Assembly: GCF_024220585.1 (NCBI RefSeq)
Contig: NZ_JAMXKF010000002.1
Coordinates: forward strand, 691,392-755,391
Reading direction: 5' to 3'
DNA from: Dyadobacter diqingensis
Lineage (GTDB): Bacteria > Bacteroidota > Bacteroidia > Cytophagales > Spirosomataceae
DNA length: 64,000 nucleotides
Shown one piece after another: positions 35,182 through 43,623 of this stretch (the stretch's first letter is position 1; each line of letters begins with the position of its first letter). Under the pieces are notes generated by a model. That model worked only from the letters and a program-made list of their open reading frames with translations, searched no databases and was not told where the DNA came from. A program made the position numbers and the translations under genes.

Positions 35182-36018
35182 TTACATCCTCTTTCTGAAA
35201 GCTGTCGGTGTGGTACCCGTATACTTCCTGAACTGTTTGCAAAGGTGACTTTCATCCGTATACCCAAATTCATCAGCTATCTCCATAAGGGTCAGCTGAC
35301 TGTAAAGTAAGCGGGCTTCAATAAGTTTTATTTTATGTCTGATAATGTATTGTTTCAGAGACTCACCCGTTTGCTTCTTGAAAAATAAGCTAATGTAGGC
35401 AGGAGCATAATTAAAAGTACTGGCCAGGTGCTCGATCGTTAAGTCTTCAGGCTGATAAATGTGCTGTCTGATATACATCAGAATTGCTTCCGCAGAGTCT
35501 TTCAGAACAGGTTTTGCGGGTGTCTGACTGAACAGATTCCGGGCCAGGATAACCATCATACTGCGCATCAGGCTGTCCCGGATCATATCAAAATATTGCG
35601 ACTGGTCATTTGCACACTCTGCTTCCAAAACAGCCAGCAAATGGTGCAGCTTTTGCTTTTCGTCTTTATCGGTAACGATGGATCCCCTGCTTTGGGACGA
35701 AGTATTAAGTAATGTCCTGATAACAGGTTGCCACGGGCGATCCTTATCTCCCGGATATTCCTTATGGATCGATTCATTAAAACGAACGAAGCAAAACGCT
35801 GTTACTTCCTGAATATCAAAGTCATGGAAATCCTCCGGACCAAGCAGAAATACGTCGCCAGCGATATAATCAAACGTATTGCCATTGATATGATGAAAAC
35901 CTCGTCCTTTCAATATAAATATGATCTCGAAATAGGTATGCTTATGAACCGAATGCATCCAGGTGCTGGCCTCGAATTGGTAAATACTAAAGGGGGTATG
36001 GAGGATGTATCGCTTCAT
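35182..36018 (-). CDS. AraC family regulator with cupin sensor domain
   Basis: This 278-residue protein has an N-terminal cupin (about 15-100; HKHTYFEIIFILKGRGFHHI, then GDVFLLGPEDFHDF with the metal-type His positions) and a C-terminal AraC DNA-binding domain (about 180-278; LTIEHLASTFNYAPAYISLF, then KKQTGESLKQYII and LTLMEIADEFGYTDESHL). Such proteins sense sugars in Bacteroidota. It is divergent from the DUF1080 gene at 36139 (120-bp gap), which together with the Dabb gene is its likely target. Confidence 0.9.
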   Translation of the reverse strand: MKRYILHTPFSIYQFEASTWMHSVHKHTYFEIIFILKGRGFHHINGNTFDYIAGDVFLLGPEDFHDFDIQEVTAFCFVRFNESIHKEYPGDKDRPWQPVIRTLLNTSSQSRGSIVTDKDEKQKLHHLLAVLEAECANDQSQYFDMIRDSLMRSMMVILARNLFSQTPAKPVLKDSAEAILMYIRQHIYQPEDLTIEHLASTFNYAPAYISLFFKKQTGESLKQYIIRHKIKLIEARLLYSQLTLMEIADEFGYTDESHLCKQFRKYTGTTPTAFRKRM

Positions 36019-36138
36019 AAAAAGAAAAAATGGATCATAAACCTACCAATAAATAATGGATTTTTACAACGTCATCCATTTCAAGCTACGCTATTTTTGC
36101 TGTTATCAAATTAATCTCACTCCTGAAAAACTGCAAGA

Positions 36139-37011
36139 ATGAAACGTATTTTTCTTCAAAGTATTGGCTTAATTGTGGTTACCGTGCTCTTATCCATGCG
36201 AAGTCACGAAGCGTGGGTACCACTGCTGGATAAAGATCTTACACAATGGGAAAATTATCTGAGTTATGCACACAAGTCGGGATACAATGGAAAAATACCG
36301 AAAGATGCCTCAGGTCTGGCTCTCCCTCCTATTGGCTACAATAAAGACCATAACCAGGTATTTTCCATCTTAAATGAAGCTGACGGTCCGGTACTCCGTA
36401 TCAGTGGCGAAACCTACGGCTGTCTGTTTACGAAGCAAGCTTACCAAAACTATCACGTGAAACTTCAGGTCAAATGGGGTGATAAAAAATACGAACCACG
36501 GCAAAACAAACTACGCGATTCAGGAATATTATACCACTCCATTGGAGAAGCCGGCGTAGAATACTGGCGTTCGTGGATGCTTTCACAGGAATTCCAGATC
36601 ATGGAAGGGCATATGGGCGATTTCTGGTGTCAGGCAAATTCAGCCATCGACATCCGTTCTTTCCAATCCGAAGGCATCATGAACCGGATCGCCGATGAAA
36701 AACAGCCTTTTGGCACCTTCAAAACCGGCTCGGATTTCTACTGCATGCGTTCTGCCAATCATGAAAGTCCCGCAGGCGAATGGACCACGCTGGAACTGAT
36801 TTGTTTCGAAGGAAAAAGTCTTCACATCGTAAACGGTCACGTCGTCATGGTACTGAAAAACTCTCGTTACATTAGTCAAAACGGACAGGAAGTTCCCATG
36901 ACCAGCGGTAAAATACAGTTACAAAGCGAAGCAGCAGAAGTTTTTTACCGCGATATTCGTATCAGACCACTAACCAGCCTGCCGAAAGAGTATGACCAGT
37001 TATTCCTGTAA
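36139..37011 (+). CDS. DUF1080 (3-keto-disaccharide hydrolase-like) protein
   Basis: This 290-residue protein has a hydrophobic N-terminus that can act as a signal peptide and a concanavalin-like beta-sandwich. Landmarks are WVPLLDKDLTQWENYL, RISGETYGCLFTKQAYQNYH, LRDSGILYHSIGEAG and the C-terminal SGKIQLQSEAAEVFYRDIRI, the classic DUF1080 ending. Members of the family hydrolyse 3-keto-glycosides or bind glycans and usually come with sugar 3-dehydrogenases. It lies 44 bp before the Dabb gene. The enzyme role is by family only; active-site residues have not been checked here. Confidence 0.85.
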   Translation: MKRIFLQSIGLIVVTVLLSMRSHEAWVPLLDKDLTQWENYLSYAHKSGYNGKIPKDASGLALPPIGYNKDHNQVFSILNEADGPVLRISGETYGCLFTKQAYQNYHVKLQVKWGDKKYEPRQNKLRDSGILYHSIGEAGVEYWRSWMLSQEFQIMEGHMGDFWCQANSAIDIRSFQSEGIMNRIADEKQPFGTFKTGSDFYCMRSANHESPAGEWTTLELICFEGKSLHIVNGHVVMVLKNSRYISQNGQEVPMTSGKIQLQSEAAEVFYRDIRIRPLTSLPKEYDQLFL

Positions 37012-37055
37012 AATATTTATAAAACATCATTTGTATTATTAACTTAAAACGAACA

Positions 37056-37454
37056 ATGAAAGAGCAAACAAGAAGAAATTTTGTCAAAAGCAGCGTTGCG
37101 GCAGGCCTGGGTTTCCACTTAACCGGTGAATTAGCTGCGAAAGAAGTATTTGTACACCACGTTCTTTTCTATCTCAAAAACCCTGAAAACAAGGCAGATG
37201 AAGCCAAATTACTGGAAGGGCTGAATAAACTGGCTAAATGTCCAACGATCAAAATGGTTCACATCGGCACACCGGCCGCAACAAACCGCGAAGTGATCGA
37301 CCGTAAATATGCTTACTCATGGTTATGCTTTTTCGAAAGCCCGGCCGACGAAGAGGCGTACCAGAAACACCCGATTCACGACGATTTTAGAAACAACTAT
37401 GCCCATTTGTGGGAAAAGGTGGTTATTTACGATTCAGTCGGACCTAAGCGGTAG
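37056..37454 (+). CDS. Dabb (stress-responsive A/B barrel) protein with Tat-like leader
   Basis: This 132-residue protein begins with a twin-arginine-like leader (TRRNFVKSSVAAGLG) followed by a Dabb fold: FVHHVLFYLKNPENKADEA, then SWLCFFESPADEEAYQKHP and HLWEKVVIYDSV. The conserved His-His near the start of the barrel is present. Tat export of a small barrel in this sugar context is common in Cytophagales, where Dabb proteins accompany DUF1080 and sugar-isomerase genes. It probably forms a homodimer in the periplasm. Its role is unknown. A terminator follows about 95 bp later. Confidence 0.82.
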   Translation: MKEQTRRNFVKSSVAAGLGFHLTGELAAKEVFVHHVLFYLKNPENKADEAKLLEGLNKLAKCPTIKMVHIGTPAATNREVIDRKYAYSWLCFFESPADEEAYQKHPIHDDFRNNYAHLWEKVVIYDSVGPKR

Positions 37455-37549
37455 TGAAATTATTTACCGGCTCCGAAAGGATTCGGGCCGGACAAAAATC
37501 TGTTTAAAGCCAGCAGTTGCATCAACGGCGACTGAATCCGGAATGGTAC

Positions 37550-37584
37550 AATCAAACCCCTCAGGTTTTCTGAGGGGTTTGATT
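37550..37584. terminator. Terminator hairpin after the Dabb gene
   Basis: AATCAAACCCCTCA (37550-37563) and TGAGGGGTTTGATT (37571-37584) form a perfect 14-bp stem with a 7-nt loop. A modest T-rich tract follows (GTATTTCCATTTCC). It can work in both directions. Confidence 0.75.
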
Positions 37585-37633
37585 GTATTTCCATTTCCTT
37601 TAATCTACAATTCGTTTCCGGTCTGTAACAGAA

Positions 37634-37895
37634 TCAGTTTCGGTTACTGCATCCTGTATTCCAGTCAGCAGTCGCTGTTACATAATTCTGATTGGCAGCA
37701 TAAACGCGCAGATCAGAATTGGCTACGGTCCAGGAATATCCTGTTCTGATAAGAAATCGTAGCCTTGCAAGTAAACTGTTTACTTGTTTCTCCCCATAAG
37801 GTGTTGTTGTCCGTACAAGTCCGGTGGACCGCTACATCCGGCCGTTCCACTAAGTTGTTAAGTGAGTAATAACCGGGAGATACCGCCCCGGATCA
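37634..37895 (-). pseudogene. Frameshifted coding debris of unknown origin
   Basis: No intact ORF exists, but two minus-strand frames read as plausible protein one after the other. From about 37895 to 37760 one frame gives PGYYSLNNLVERPDVAVH followed by RTCTDNNTLWGETSKQFTC. From about 37760 to 37634 another frame gives GYSWTVANSDLRVYAANQ, then NYVTATADWNTGCSNRN and a stop. Together they look like the C-terminal end of one secreted, Cys-containing protein broken by at least one frameshift. An earlier stop closes the first frame on its upstream side. I do not recognise the family. It may be the remains of a repeat-type surface protein. Confidence 0.35.
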
Positions 37896-38231
37896 ATCGC
37901 CTGGCTACTGAACAATGAGCAGAACAGTCACCCTGGATGCTTTAAAATCACGTTTTATCGAGCAGGCACCGTGGACATTTCTACAAGTCCATCGAAGCAT
38001 TTCTAGTAGTTACTTCTCCGGTACAATTTATTTTTGTAATCGATCACAAGCTGGTACTGACAGCCTCCATTCGTGAGATTTCAAATAGCATTATTATAAG
38101 TAACAAATCATATACCCAAACCTGACAGTTTAGCCGGGATTTGAACCGATGCGTTACCCTATGCCGGATATGGCTATATGATCAGACTTTGCAACCCTTT
38201 TCAAAAATTACACCTGATAATTATTACACAC
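37896..38231 (+). other. Gap before the Wzi gene, no intact gene seen
   Basis: This stretch continues the degraded region. A plus-strand frame from 37915 (MSRTVTLDALKSRF and on) runs about 55 codons but has no recognisable features. TATTTTTG at 38029-38036 matches the -7 consensus and could drive the Wzi gene about 200 bp downstream. A tRNA T-arm-like string at 38132-38147 is not part of a foldable tRNA. Confidence 0.3.
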
Positions 38232-39758
38232 ATGATCAAAGGAAAAGTCTTCATCCTGGGTTTCGTATATCTCTATGCGTTGAGCTTCGCTCCAAAAACC
38301 CTGGGACAAACGCCCTATCACAAACCGGATAAGTTCCAGGATTCCACCCTTGTTTTTGCCGAAATTTCGTCCCAGATCAGCTCCTCTTCCCGAACACCTT
38401 TTTGGTTTCAGGCCAACCAGTTTGGGATTATTTCATCATCCGCGCCCGCCGCGAACCTGCATGGCATGATCGAACATTACCGCCCCCTAAAATCAAACCA
38501 GAACCGTAACTGGCGGATCGGCGCAACGATTGAATTGGCCGCTAACGTTTCCCATCACCCCAATCTCCTTATTCCTCAGGCTAATATCACCCTGCGTTTT
38601 AAACACTGGGAGTTATTTGCAGGCCGTAAAAAACAGTGGGTGGGCCTGGCAGATTCTACAATCGGCAGCGGCTCTTACAGCTGGTCGACCAATGCCATGC
38701 CGATTCCTAAAATCCAGATTGGCACCCGTAACTTCGTTTCGGTTCCGTTTACGGGCGGCTGGTTATCTTTTCATGGTTTTTATTCTGAGGGGCTTTTTGA
38801 AAACAGCCGGTCAGTTACCAGTCAATTGAAACTGCATCAGAAAATGATTTATTTCAGGATTGGCAGAGCGGCTTCCCGTCTGCGATTTTATGGCGGGTTT
38901 AACCATCAGGTGCAGTGGGGAGGAAAATCTCCTTACCAAACCCTTAACGGAGAAATGCCAAACGGAATCAAAAATTACTTTCATATTATAACCGGCAAGC
39001 CGGGTGATGCGAGTAAGGTGGTCAATGAATTTGATAATGGGAACAGGGTTGGTAACCACTTGGGCACCATTGACCTTGGTATGGAAATTGACACCTACGA
39101 ATACACTTACTTTTTGTACCGACAAAATATTTATGAAGACGGGTCACTTTACGCGCTCAGCAACATCAAAGACGGGCTGAACGGAATCCGGATAAGACAT
39201 AAAAATTCCTACGCCCCTTTGTTCGAGGTTACAGAAGCGGTGTTTGAATTTTTGTTTACTAAAAACCAGGGCGGCCCGGATTTCAGTCTGGAAAACTATG
39301 TAGCCAGGCGTGGTAATTTTGGGAGAGACAATTACTTTAATAATGCGCAGATCCGGGATGGCTGGTCTTATTTTAACCGGACGATTGGTACTCCTTTTAT
39401 TACGCCAACCTCTGATACCGATTTCAGATGGCCCCGATACGCCGATTCTTTTACCAGCAACAACCGGGTGTCCGTCTGTCACATAGGATTGAAAGGACTG
39501 TTTTTACGGCAATTTATCTGGACCTCCAAACTATCCTATTCGACCAACATCGGTACGTACGATATGCCATTTTCTTCAACGGTCAAACAATTTTCGGGTC
39601 TGTTATCCGTACAACGAAAATCTGATATCCTGGGCGGAGTCATGATCACCGGTGCTTTTGCAGCCGATATTGGTCAGCTTTACCGTCCCGCTTTCGGCGT
39701 CAGCATGGGTATCAGAAAGGACTTCGCCGCCAATCAGTTATTCCGAAACTTACGCTAG
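38232..39758 (+). CDS. Wzi-type capsule assembly outer membrane protein
   Basis: The product of about 508 residues is a beta-barrel of the Bacteroidota Wzi family: SSSSRTPFWFQANQFGII near the N-terminus, then the barrel strands FKHWELFAGRKKQWVG and LRFYGGFNHQVQWGG. Family members anchor or export capsule or exopolysaccharide at the cell surface. I prefer the ATG at 38232 over one at 38178, because it gives a clean signal peptide (MIKGKVFILGFVYLYALSFA, cleavage near LGQ). No other capsule genes are adjacent. The gene stands between the degraded region and the ApbE gene. Confidence 0.8.
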   Translation: MIKGKVFILGFVYLYALSFAPKTLGQTPYHKPDKFQDSTLVFAEISSQISSSSRTPFWFQANQFGIISSSAPAANLHGMIEHYRPLKSNQNRNWRIGATIELAANVSHHPNLLIPQANITLRFKHWELFAGRKKQWVGLADSTIGSGSYSWSTNAMPIPKIQIGTRNFVSVPFTGGWLSFHGFYSEGLFENSRSVTSQLKLHQKMIYFRIGRAASRLRFYGGFNHQVQWGGKSPYQTLNGEMPNGIKNYFHIITGKPGDASKVVNEFDNGNRVGNHLGTIDLGMEIDTYEYTYFLYRQNIYEDGSLYALSNIKDGLNGIRIRHKNSYAPLFEVTEAVFEFLFTKNQGGPDFSLENYVARRGNFGRDNYFNNAQIRDGWSYFNRTIGTPFITPTSDTDFRWPRYADSFTSNNRVSVCHIGLKGLFLRQFIWTSKLSYSTNIGTYDMPFSSTVKQFSGLLSVQRKSDILGGVMITGAFAADIGQLYRPAFGVSMGIRKDFAANQLFRNLR

Positions 39759-39866
39759 TGATTTTGAAACGTGTGCGCCCGCAAGTTTCAGGTAATGGGC
39801 GGGCATCTTGCCTTGTTATGACTAAATTGCATGCTGAATCGCCATTTTCTGTAATCACTCAACCCA

Positions 39867-40862
39867 ATGAAAACGTTTCTGACCACTATTCTAGTCTTGT
39901 CTCAGCTGATAACTCATGCGCAGATTCTACGAAAAAGAACAACCATGCTCATGGGTGGACGGTTCGACATCACCATTGTAGCGAAAGATTCACTGACGGC
40001 GGAAATGAATATCGACACGGTTATTCAGGAAATTACGCGGATTGAAAACCTGATTTCAGACTGGAAACCAACTTCGCAAGTCTCTCAGGTCAATTCGAAT
40101 GCAGGTATAGGCCCCGTTCAGGTCGATCCGGAGGTTTTTGCTATAACGGAAAGGGCACTGCGACTTTCGAAACTGACCGATGGCGCTTTTGATATCAGTT
40201 TTGCTGCCATGGATCGTATCTGGAAATTTGACGGCTCCATGACGGTCAAGCCCACACCGGCTGCGATCAAAAAGTCCGTTGAAAAAGTAGGATATCAAAA
40301 CATCGTTCTGGATAAGACACATTCCACCATTTTCCTGAAACTGAAAGGAATGAAAATCGGATTTGGCGCGCTCGGAGAAGGTTATGCTGCCGATCGGTGT
40401 CGGGAGATGATGCTGAAAAGAGGCGTTAATGCAGGAATCGTCAACGGCTCCGGCGATATGAGTGTATGGGGTAAACAACCCGATGGTTCTGACTGGATGA
40501 TCGGAATTACAAACCCGACCCGCAAGGCGGAAGTCTTTGCCGTAATTCCGCTTCGTCAGGGCGCGGCGGTCACCTCGGGCAGTTATGAAAAATTTGTAAT
40601 TTTCAACGGAAAACGATATGCTCATATCATAAATCCTGCTACCGGTTATCCAGCCACGGGCCTTACCAGTGTGACGGTTTTTGGCCCCAGCGCGGAACAA
40701 GCCAACGGTTTCAGCACATCGCTGATGGTGCTTGGTAAACATTCAGGACTGAAATTCATCAGCCAGTTGCCCGATTATCGCTGCATCATGATAACGGACG
40801 ACGGCAAGGTGTTTTCGTCTCCGAATATGGATCTCTCCAAATACAAAACGGGACAGCTTTAA
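39867..40862 (+). CDS. apbE: FAD:protein FMN transferase (ApbE family)
   Basis: This 331-residue protein has a signal peptide (cleavage near THAQ) and the ApbE fold: MGGRFDITI near the start, DGAFDISFAAM, the flavin-binding GFGALGEGYAADR, the NGSGDMSVWG loop, and HIINPATGYPATGLTSV. It transfers FMN from FAD to Thr/Ser of exported proteins. In the usual GxGKGYxxD-like motif the Lys is Glu here, and the usual Asp of the late AD-type Mg site is Asn in QANGFSTSL; both occur in Bacteroidota variants as far as I know, but activity should not be taken for granted. It converges on the PepSY-flavoreductase operon, 35 bp apart, and is the likely maturase for a flavinylated partner there. Confidence 0.88.
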   Translation: MKTFLTTILVLSQLITHAQILRKRTTMLMGGRFDITIVAKDSLTAEMNIDTVIQEITRIENLISDWKPTSQVSQVNSNAGIGPVQVDPEVFAITERALRLSKLTDGAFDISFAAMDRIWKFDGSMTVKPTPAAIKKSVEKVGYQNIVLDKTHSTIFLKLKGMKIGFGALGEGYAADRCREMMLKRGVNAGIVNGSGDMSVWGKQPDGSDWMIGITNPTRKAEVFAVIPLRQGAAVTSGSYEKFVIFNGKRYAHIINPATGYPATGLTSVTVFGPSAEQANGFSTSLMVLGKHSGLKFISQLPDYRCIMITDDGKVFSSPNMDLSKYKTGQL

Positions 40863-40897
40863 AAACTACCCCGCCAATAAGTTTCATTCCCTCCTGC

Positions 40898-43096
40898 TCA
40901 GTAACAATCCATGACCACCTGGCTGCGTGCCTGGTAATAACTGAGACTCCTTTTCAGATGACTTTGGCAAATATTTTCCAGTAAACTGACCACATCCTTC
41001 TGCATAGCCAGCGAGCCGCAAAGCATGATAACCCCTCCTTTCACCAGTGCATCAGCAACAAAAGTTTCATCTCTGGCAAGCAGATCTTTCACATATTGCC
41101 TTGCTCCCTCCCGTGAATAGGCAACCTGCAAGCCACCCAGTTTTTTTTCTTCCAGATTTTGGTCAAGGGCCTGCCGATAAACGGAAAAGGATTGCTGATC
41201 CCGAAAACCGCAGTACAGATAACAATCCGTTCCGGGACGTCTCTCGTAGATCATCCCCAGAAAAGGTGCAATACCGGTTCCATTGGAAATCATAATAACC
41301 GGAGACGCCTTCTCAGGAAAATGGAAATGCGCATTGCCAACGATACGTGCATGCCTGACAACACTTCCGGCCTGCTGACGGTACAGGTAATCTGAACCGA
41401 GCCCCTTGTCGTGCAGTTTCACACTCAACTGTATCTCGCCACCCACTTTACCAATCGAATAAAGCCGTTCACGGTGATCGTTCGCCGGATAAATCGCAAG
41501 CAAATCCCCAGACGTAAATTTTGTCCCGCGTTTTGGCCGCAGACGGATCAGGAAATCTTCTCCCGGCCCGGAAACTTCTGTTTTATCAATCACTGTCAGA
41601 ACTTCTTCCCGTTCCTGTCTGACGGGCAGAAACCCGGCTGAAACCGTCAGCGGGATTTCGGCATGCTGCGACCAGGTCGTGATCCACTCGCCAAATTCCT
41701 GCGGCGATTTATCATTGACCGTATGGATTTCTAACATGGGGACCGCCCATTTTTCCTTAGAAAGTAAATTGTCTATCTCAAAAGCGAATTGGCAAAAGTC
41801 GGGATAACTGTGCGAGCCAAAACCCAATACCGAAAAGTGCACCGGCTGTTCCTGCGGATACTTGTGGAGCAACGACGCAAAATGATTTGCGTTGGTCGGC
41901 GCGTCGCCCATCCCATACGTGGCGCTCATGACAATGATATGCGATGCTTTTGGAAAATCCTTGTAAGCATTCAGTTCGGTCATATAAGCCGTTTTCCCAT
42001 TGGCGATCAACTGCTGATAAACCGAATTGGCAAAACCAAAAGTGCTGCCGTTTTCTGAACCTACAAGTATGATAAATTCGCTTTCCTTCGCCGTGTATTT
42101 ATTTTTAGCACGATTCCGTCTGCGCCGGAACATGATGACAAAACCTGAATAAATAAAGAACAGAATATTTCCGGACGCCACCGCCAGTACAATCGCCCAC
42201 AAAGCACTTGTCCTTCCGGTATGCAGATCGAGGCTGAATTCTGTAAACACGGCAGTCGCAGGATATTTTACTTCACCGAGAATATCACCGGTAATCTGAT
42301 TGACGGTTACCTCCCTATCGCTCAGTTTCAGCGTATAATAATCTTCGACATCTTCCGAGAACGGAAATTCGATGGTTTTTACCTGTGAAAGCTTTACGTT
42401 CTTAAAAATGTCAAAATCTTCGATCTGTTTTTCAGGCGCCGACCTAATGGCGTCAAAATCTATTTTAGAAGAAACCTGAGGCGTTTCAATCAGCCCAAAA
42501 CGATTTAATGAGAGGTAGGTACCTGTTAAGGCAAGAATACAAATCGGAATTAACGACAGCCGGCCAAGTACCACGTGATAATACTGGGCGAAATTCTCCC
42601 TGACAATTTTAGTAAAAAAACGTTTCCAGCCCCGTTGCCTCTGAATGATGAGAATGGTACCCGAAATGCTGATCAGCAGTAAGAGGAAAGCCGTCAGTCC
42701 GATAAAAAAACGACCGGTTTCATGCAGAAAAAGAGACCTGTGTAAGGCCGTAACCCATTCGAAAAATGCACTCTTTTTTTCAGGATGCCCCAGGATCTCA
42801 CCGGTTCGCGGATCAATATAGGCTGATAATTTTTCCCCATTGGCGTCTGTACCTTTGATCTGAACAAACTGGTTAGCGTCGACAGAAAGCTCGCTGATTT
42901 CAGGATACTTCTGTTTTAAAACGGGTAGCGTTTGGGCAAGAGTTATTTCGTCAAACTTGTCGGCACGATAAGCATAAACCTTTTCGGATAAAGGCTGAAA
43001 AGATAGGATAACGCCGGTGAGGGACGCCAGTGTCAACAAAAGAAAAGAAGATACAGCCAAGGCCAAATGGCTGTATCTCCATATCGAAATGGTCAT
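40898..43096 (-). CDS. PepSY membrane protein fused to flavodoxin and ferredoxin-NADP reductase domains
   Basis: This 732-residue protein has PepSY_TM helices near residues 12-34, 130-152, 178-200 and 302-324, with His residues near the helices (LHRSLFLHETG) suited to heme. A cytoplasmic flavodoxin domain follows (about 340-480; VGSENGSTFGFANSVYQQL), then an FNR domain (about 510-732) with the FAD motif RLYSIGK and the NADPH-binding NGTGIAPFLGM and MLCGS. Electrons should flow NADPH to FAD to FMN to the membrane heme to the periplasm, in one chain. The architecture combines sulfite-reductase-like flavoprotein and PepSY parts. It is the last gene of an operon with the ankyrin and DUF2271 genes and faces apbE. 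Confidence 0.9.
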   Translation of the reverse strand: MTISIWRYSHLALAVSSFLLLTLASLTGVILSFQPLSEKVYAYRADKFDEITLAQTLPVLKQKYPEISELSVDANQFVQIKGTDANGEKLSAYIDPRTGEILGHPEKKSAFFEWVTALHRSLFLHETGRFFIGLTAFLLLLISISGTILIIQRQRGWKRFFTKIVRENFAQYYHVVLGRLSLIPICILALTGTYLSLNRFGLIETPQVSSKIDFDAIRSAPEKQIEDFDIFKNVKLSQVKTIEFPFSEDVEDYYTLKLSDREVTVNQITGDILGEVKYPATAVFTEFSLDLHTGRTSALWAIVLAVASGNILFFIYSGFVIMFRRRRNRAKNKYTAKESEFIILVGSENGSTFGFANSVYQQLIANGKTAYMTELNAYKDFPKASHIIVMSATYGMGDAPTNANHFASLLHKYPQEQPVHFSVLGFGSHSYPDFCQFAFEIDNLLSKEKWAVPMLEIHTVNDKSPQEFGEWITTWSQHAEIPLTVSAGFLPVRQEREEVLTVIDKTEVSGPGEDFLIRLRPKRGTKFTSGDLLAIYPANDHRERLYSIGKVGGEIQLSVKLHDKGLGSDYLYRQQAGSVVRHARIVGNAHFHFPEKASPVIMISNGTGIAPFLGMIYERRPGTDCYLYCGFRDQQSFSVYRQALDQNLEEKKLGGLQVAYSREGARQYVKDLLARDETFVADALVKGGVIMLCGSLAMQKDVVSLLENICQSHLKRSLSYYQARSQVVMDCY

Positions 43097-43123
43097 AAAT
43101 ACTCAAAACATGATGAAAAGACA

Positions 43124-43621
43124 CTAGTTTGGACTAAACCGGACATAGCGGATATATCCTGTACCCTCGTTTTTTCCGGAAAGTGTTTCTGTTGTCAGTG
43201 GTATTTCCAGGTCTTTCACGTTGTAATTTTTGTCTTCCACCGCACTTTCAAACCGCAGCTTGTAGCCAGCATTAATTTTTGAGGTTTCAATCTCGAAAAC
43301 ATTCACACTTCTGTCACCTCCCGTCACAGATGCTCCGGTGATTGCGCTGATATTAGACGGTTTTTTGGCGTAAAACTTATTCCACTCTTTCAGAGTTTTG
43401 TACCATTTTTTATCCGATCCGAGCACGTACAGTGTTTTGTCGTAAGCACCTTTACTATTGATAAGCGAAATCACTACATAGGCACCTTCTCCCATATAGT
43501 TGGTCATCTGGATCATGCATTTATATTTGCTCGTACCCGTACCTTGTGCAAATGTGCTTACCGGACTGGCAAACGTAAGCACCATCAAAAACAGTGCTGC
43601 TTTAGATAAGTTAGACATCAA
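43124..43621 (-). CDS. DUF2271 family periplasmic protein, possible flavinylation target
   Basis: This 165-residue protein has a signal peptide (cleavage near TFAQ) and a compact beta-rich domain matching DUF2271 (MGEGAYVVISLINSKGAYDK, then LGSDKKWYKTLKEWNKFY). After it comes AITGASVTGG (residues 93-102), which resembles the S/TGAT/S motif that ApbE flavinylates in FMN-binding domains. Only 2 bp separate it from the upstream ankyrin gene, and 27 bp from the PepSY-reductase gene. I infer that it could carry a covalent FMN and accept electrons from the PepSY protein. That is not shown by the family name alone. Confidence 0.82.
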   Translation of the reverse strand: MMSNLSKAALFLMVLTFASPVSTFAQGTGTSKYKCMIQMTNYMGEGAYVVISLINSKGAYDKTLYVLGSDKKWYKTLKEWNKFYAKKPSNISAITGASVTGGDRSVNVFEIETSKINAGYKLRFESAVEDKNYNVKDLEIPLTTETLSGKNEGTGYIRYVRFSPN

Positions 43622-43623
43622 TA

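Noticed and set aside
38132-38147. Minus-strand GGTTCAAATCCCGGCT, like a tRNA T-arm and acceptor 3' end
   Set aside because: The T-stem does not pair (ATCGG against CCCGG), there is no D-arm or anticodon arm at the right distance, and no CCA. At best it is a relic.
39777-39804. GC-rich inverted repeat between Wzi and apbE as a terminator
   Set aside because: The stem is only 6 bp (GCCCGC/GCGGGC) with no T tract after it.
40056-40742. 228-residue minus-strand open frame
   Set aside because: It lies entirely opposite apbE, whose motifs are clear. The frame is a codon-bias shadow.
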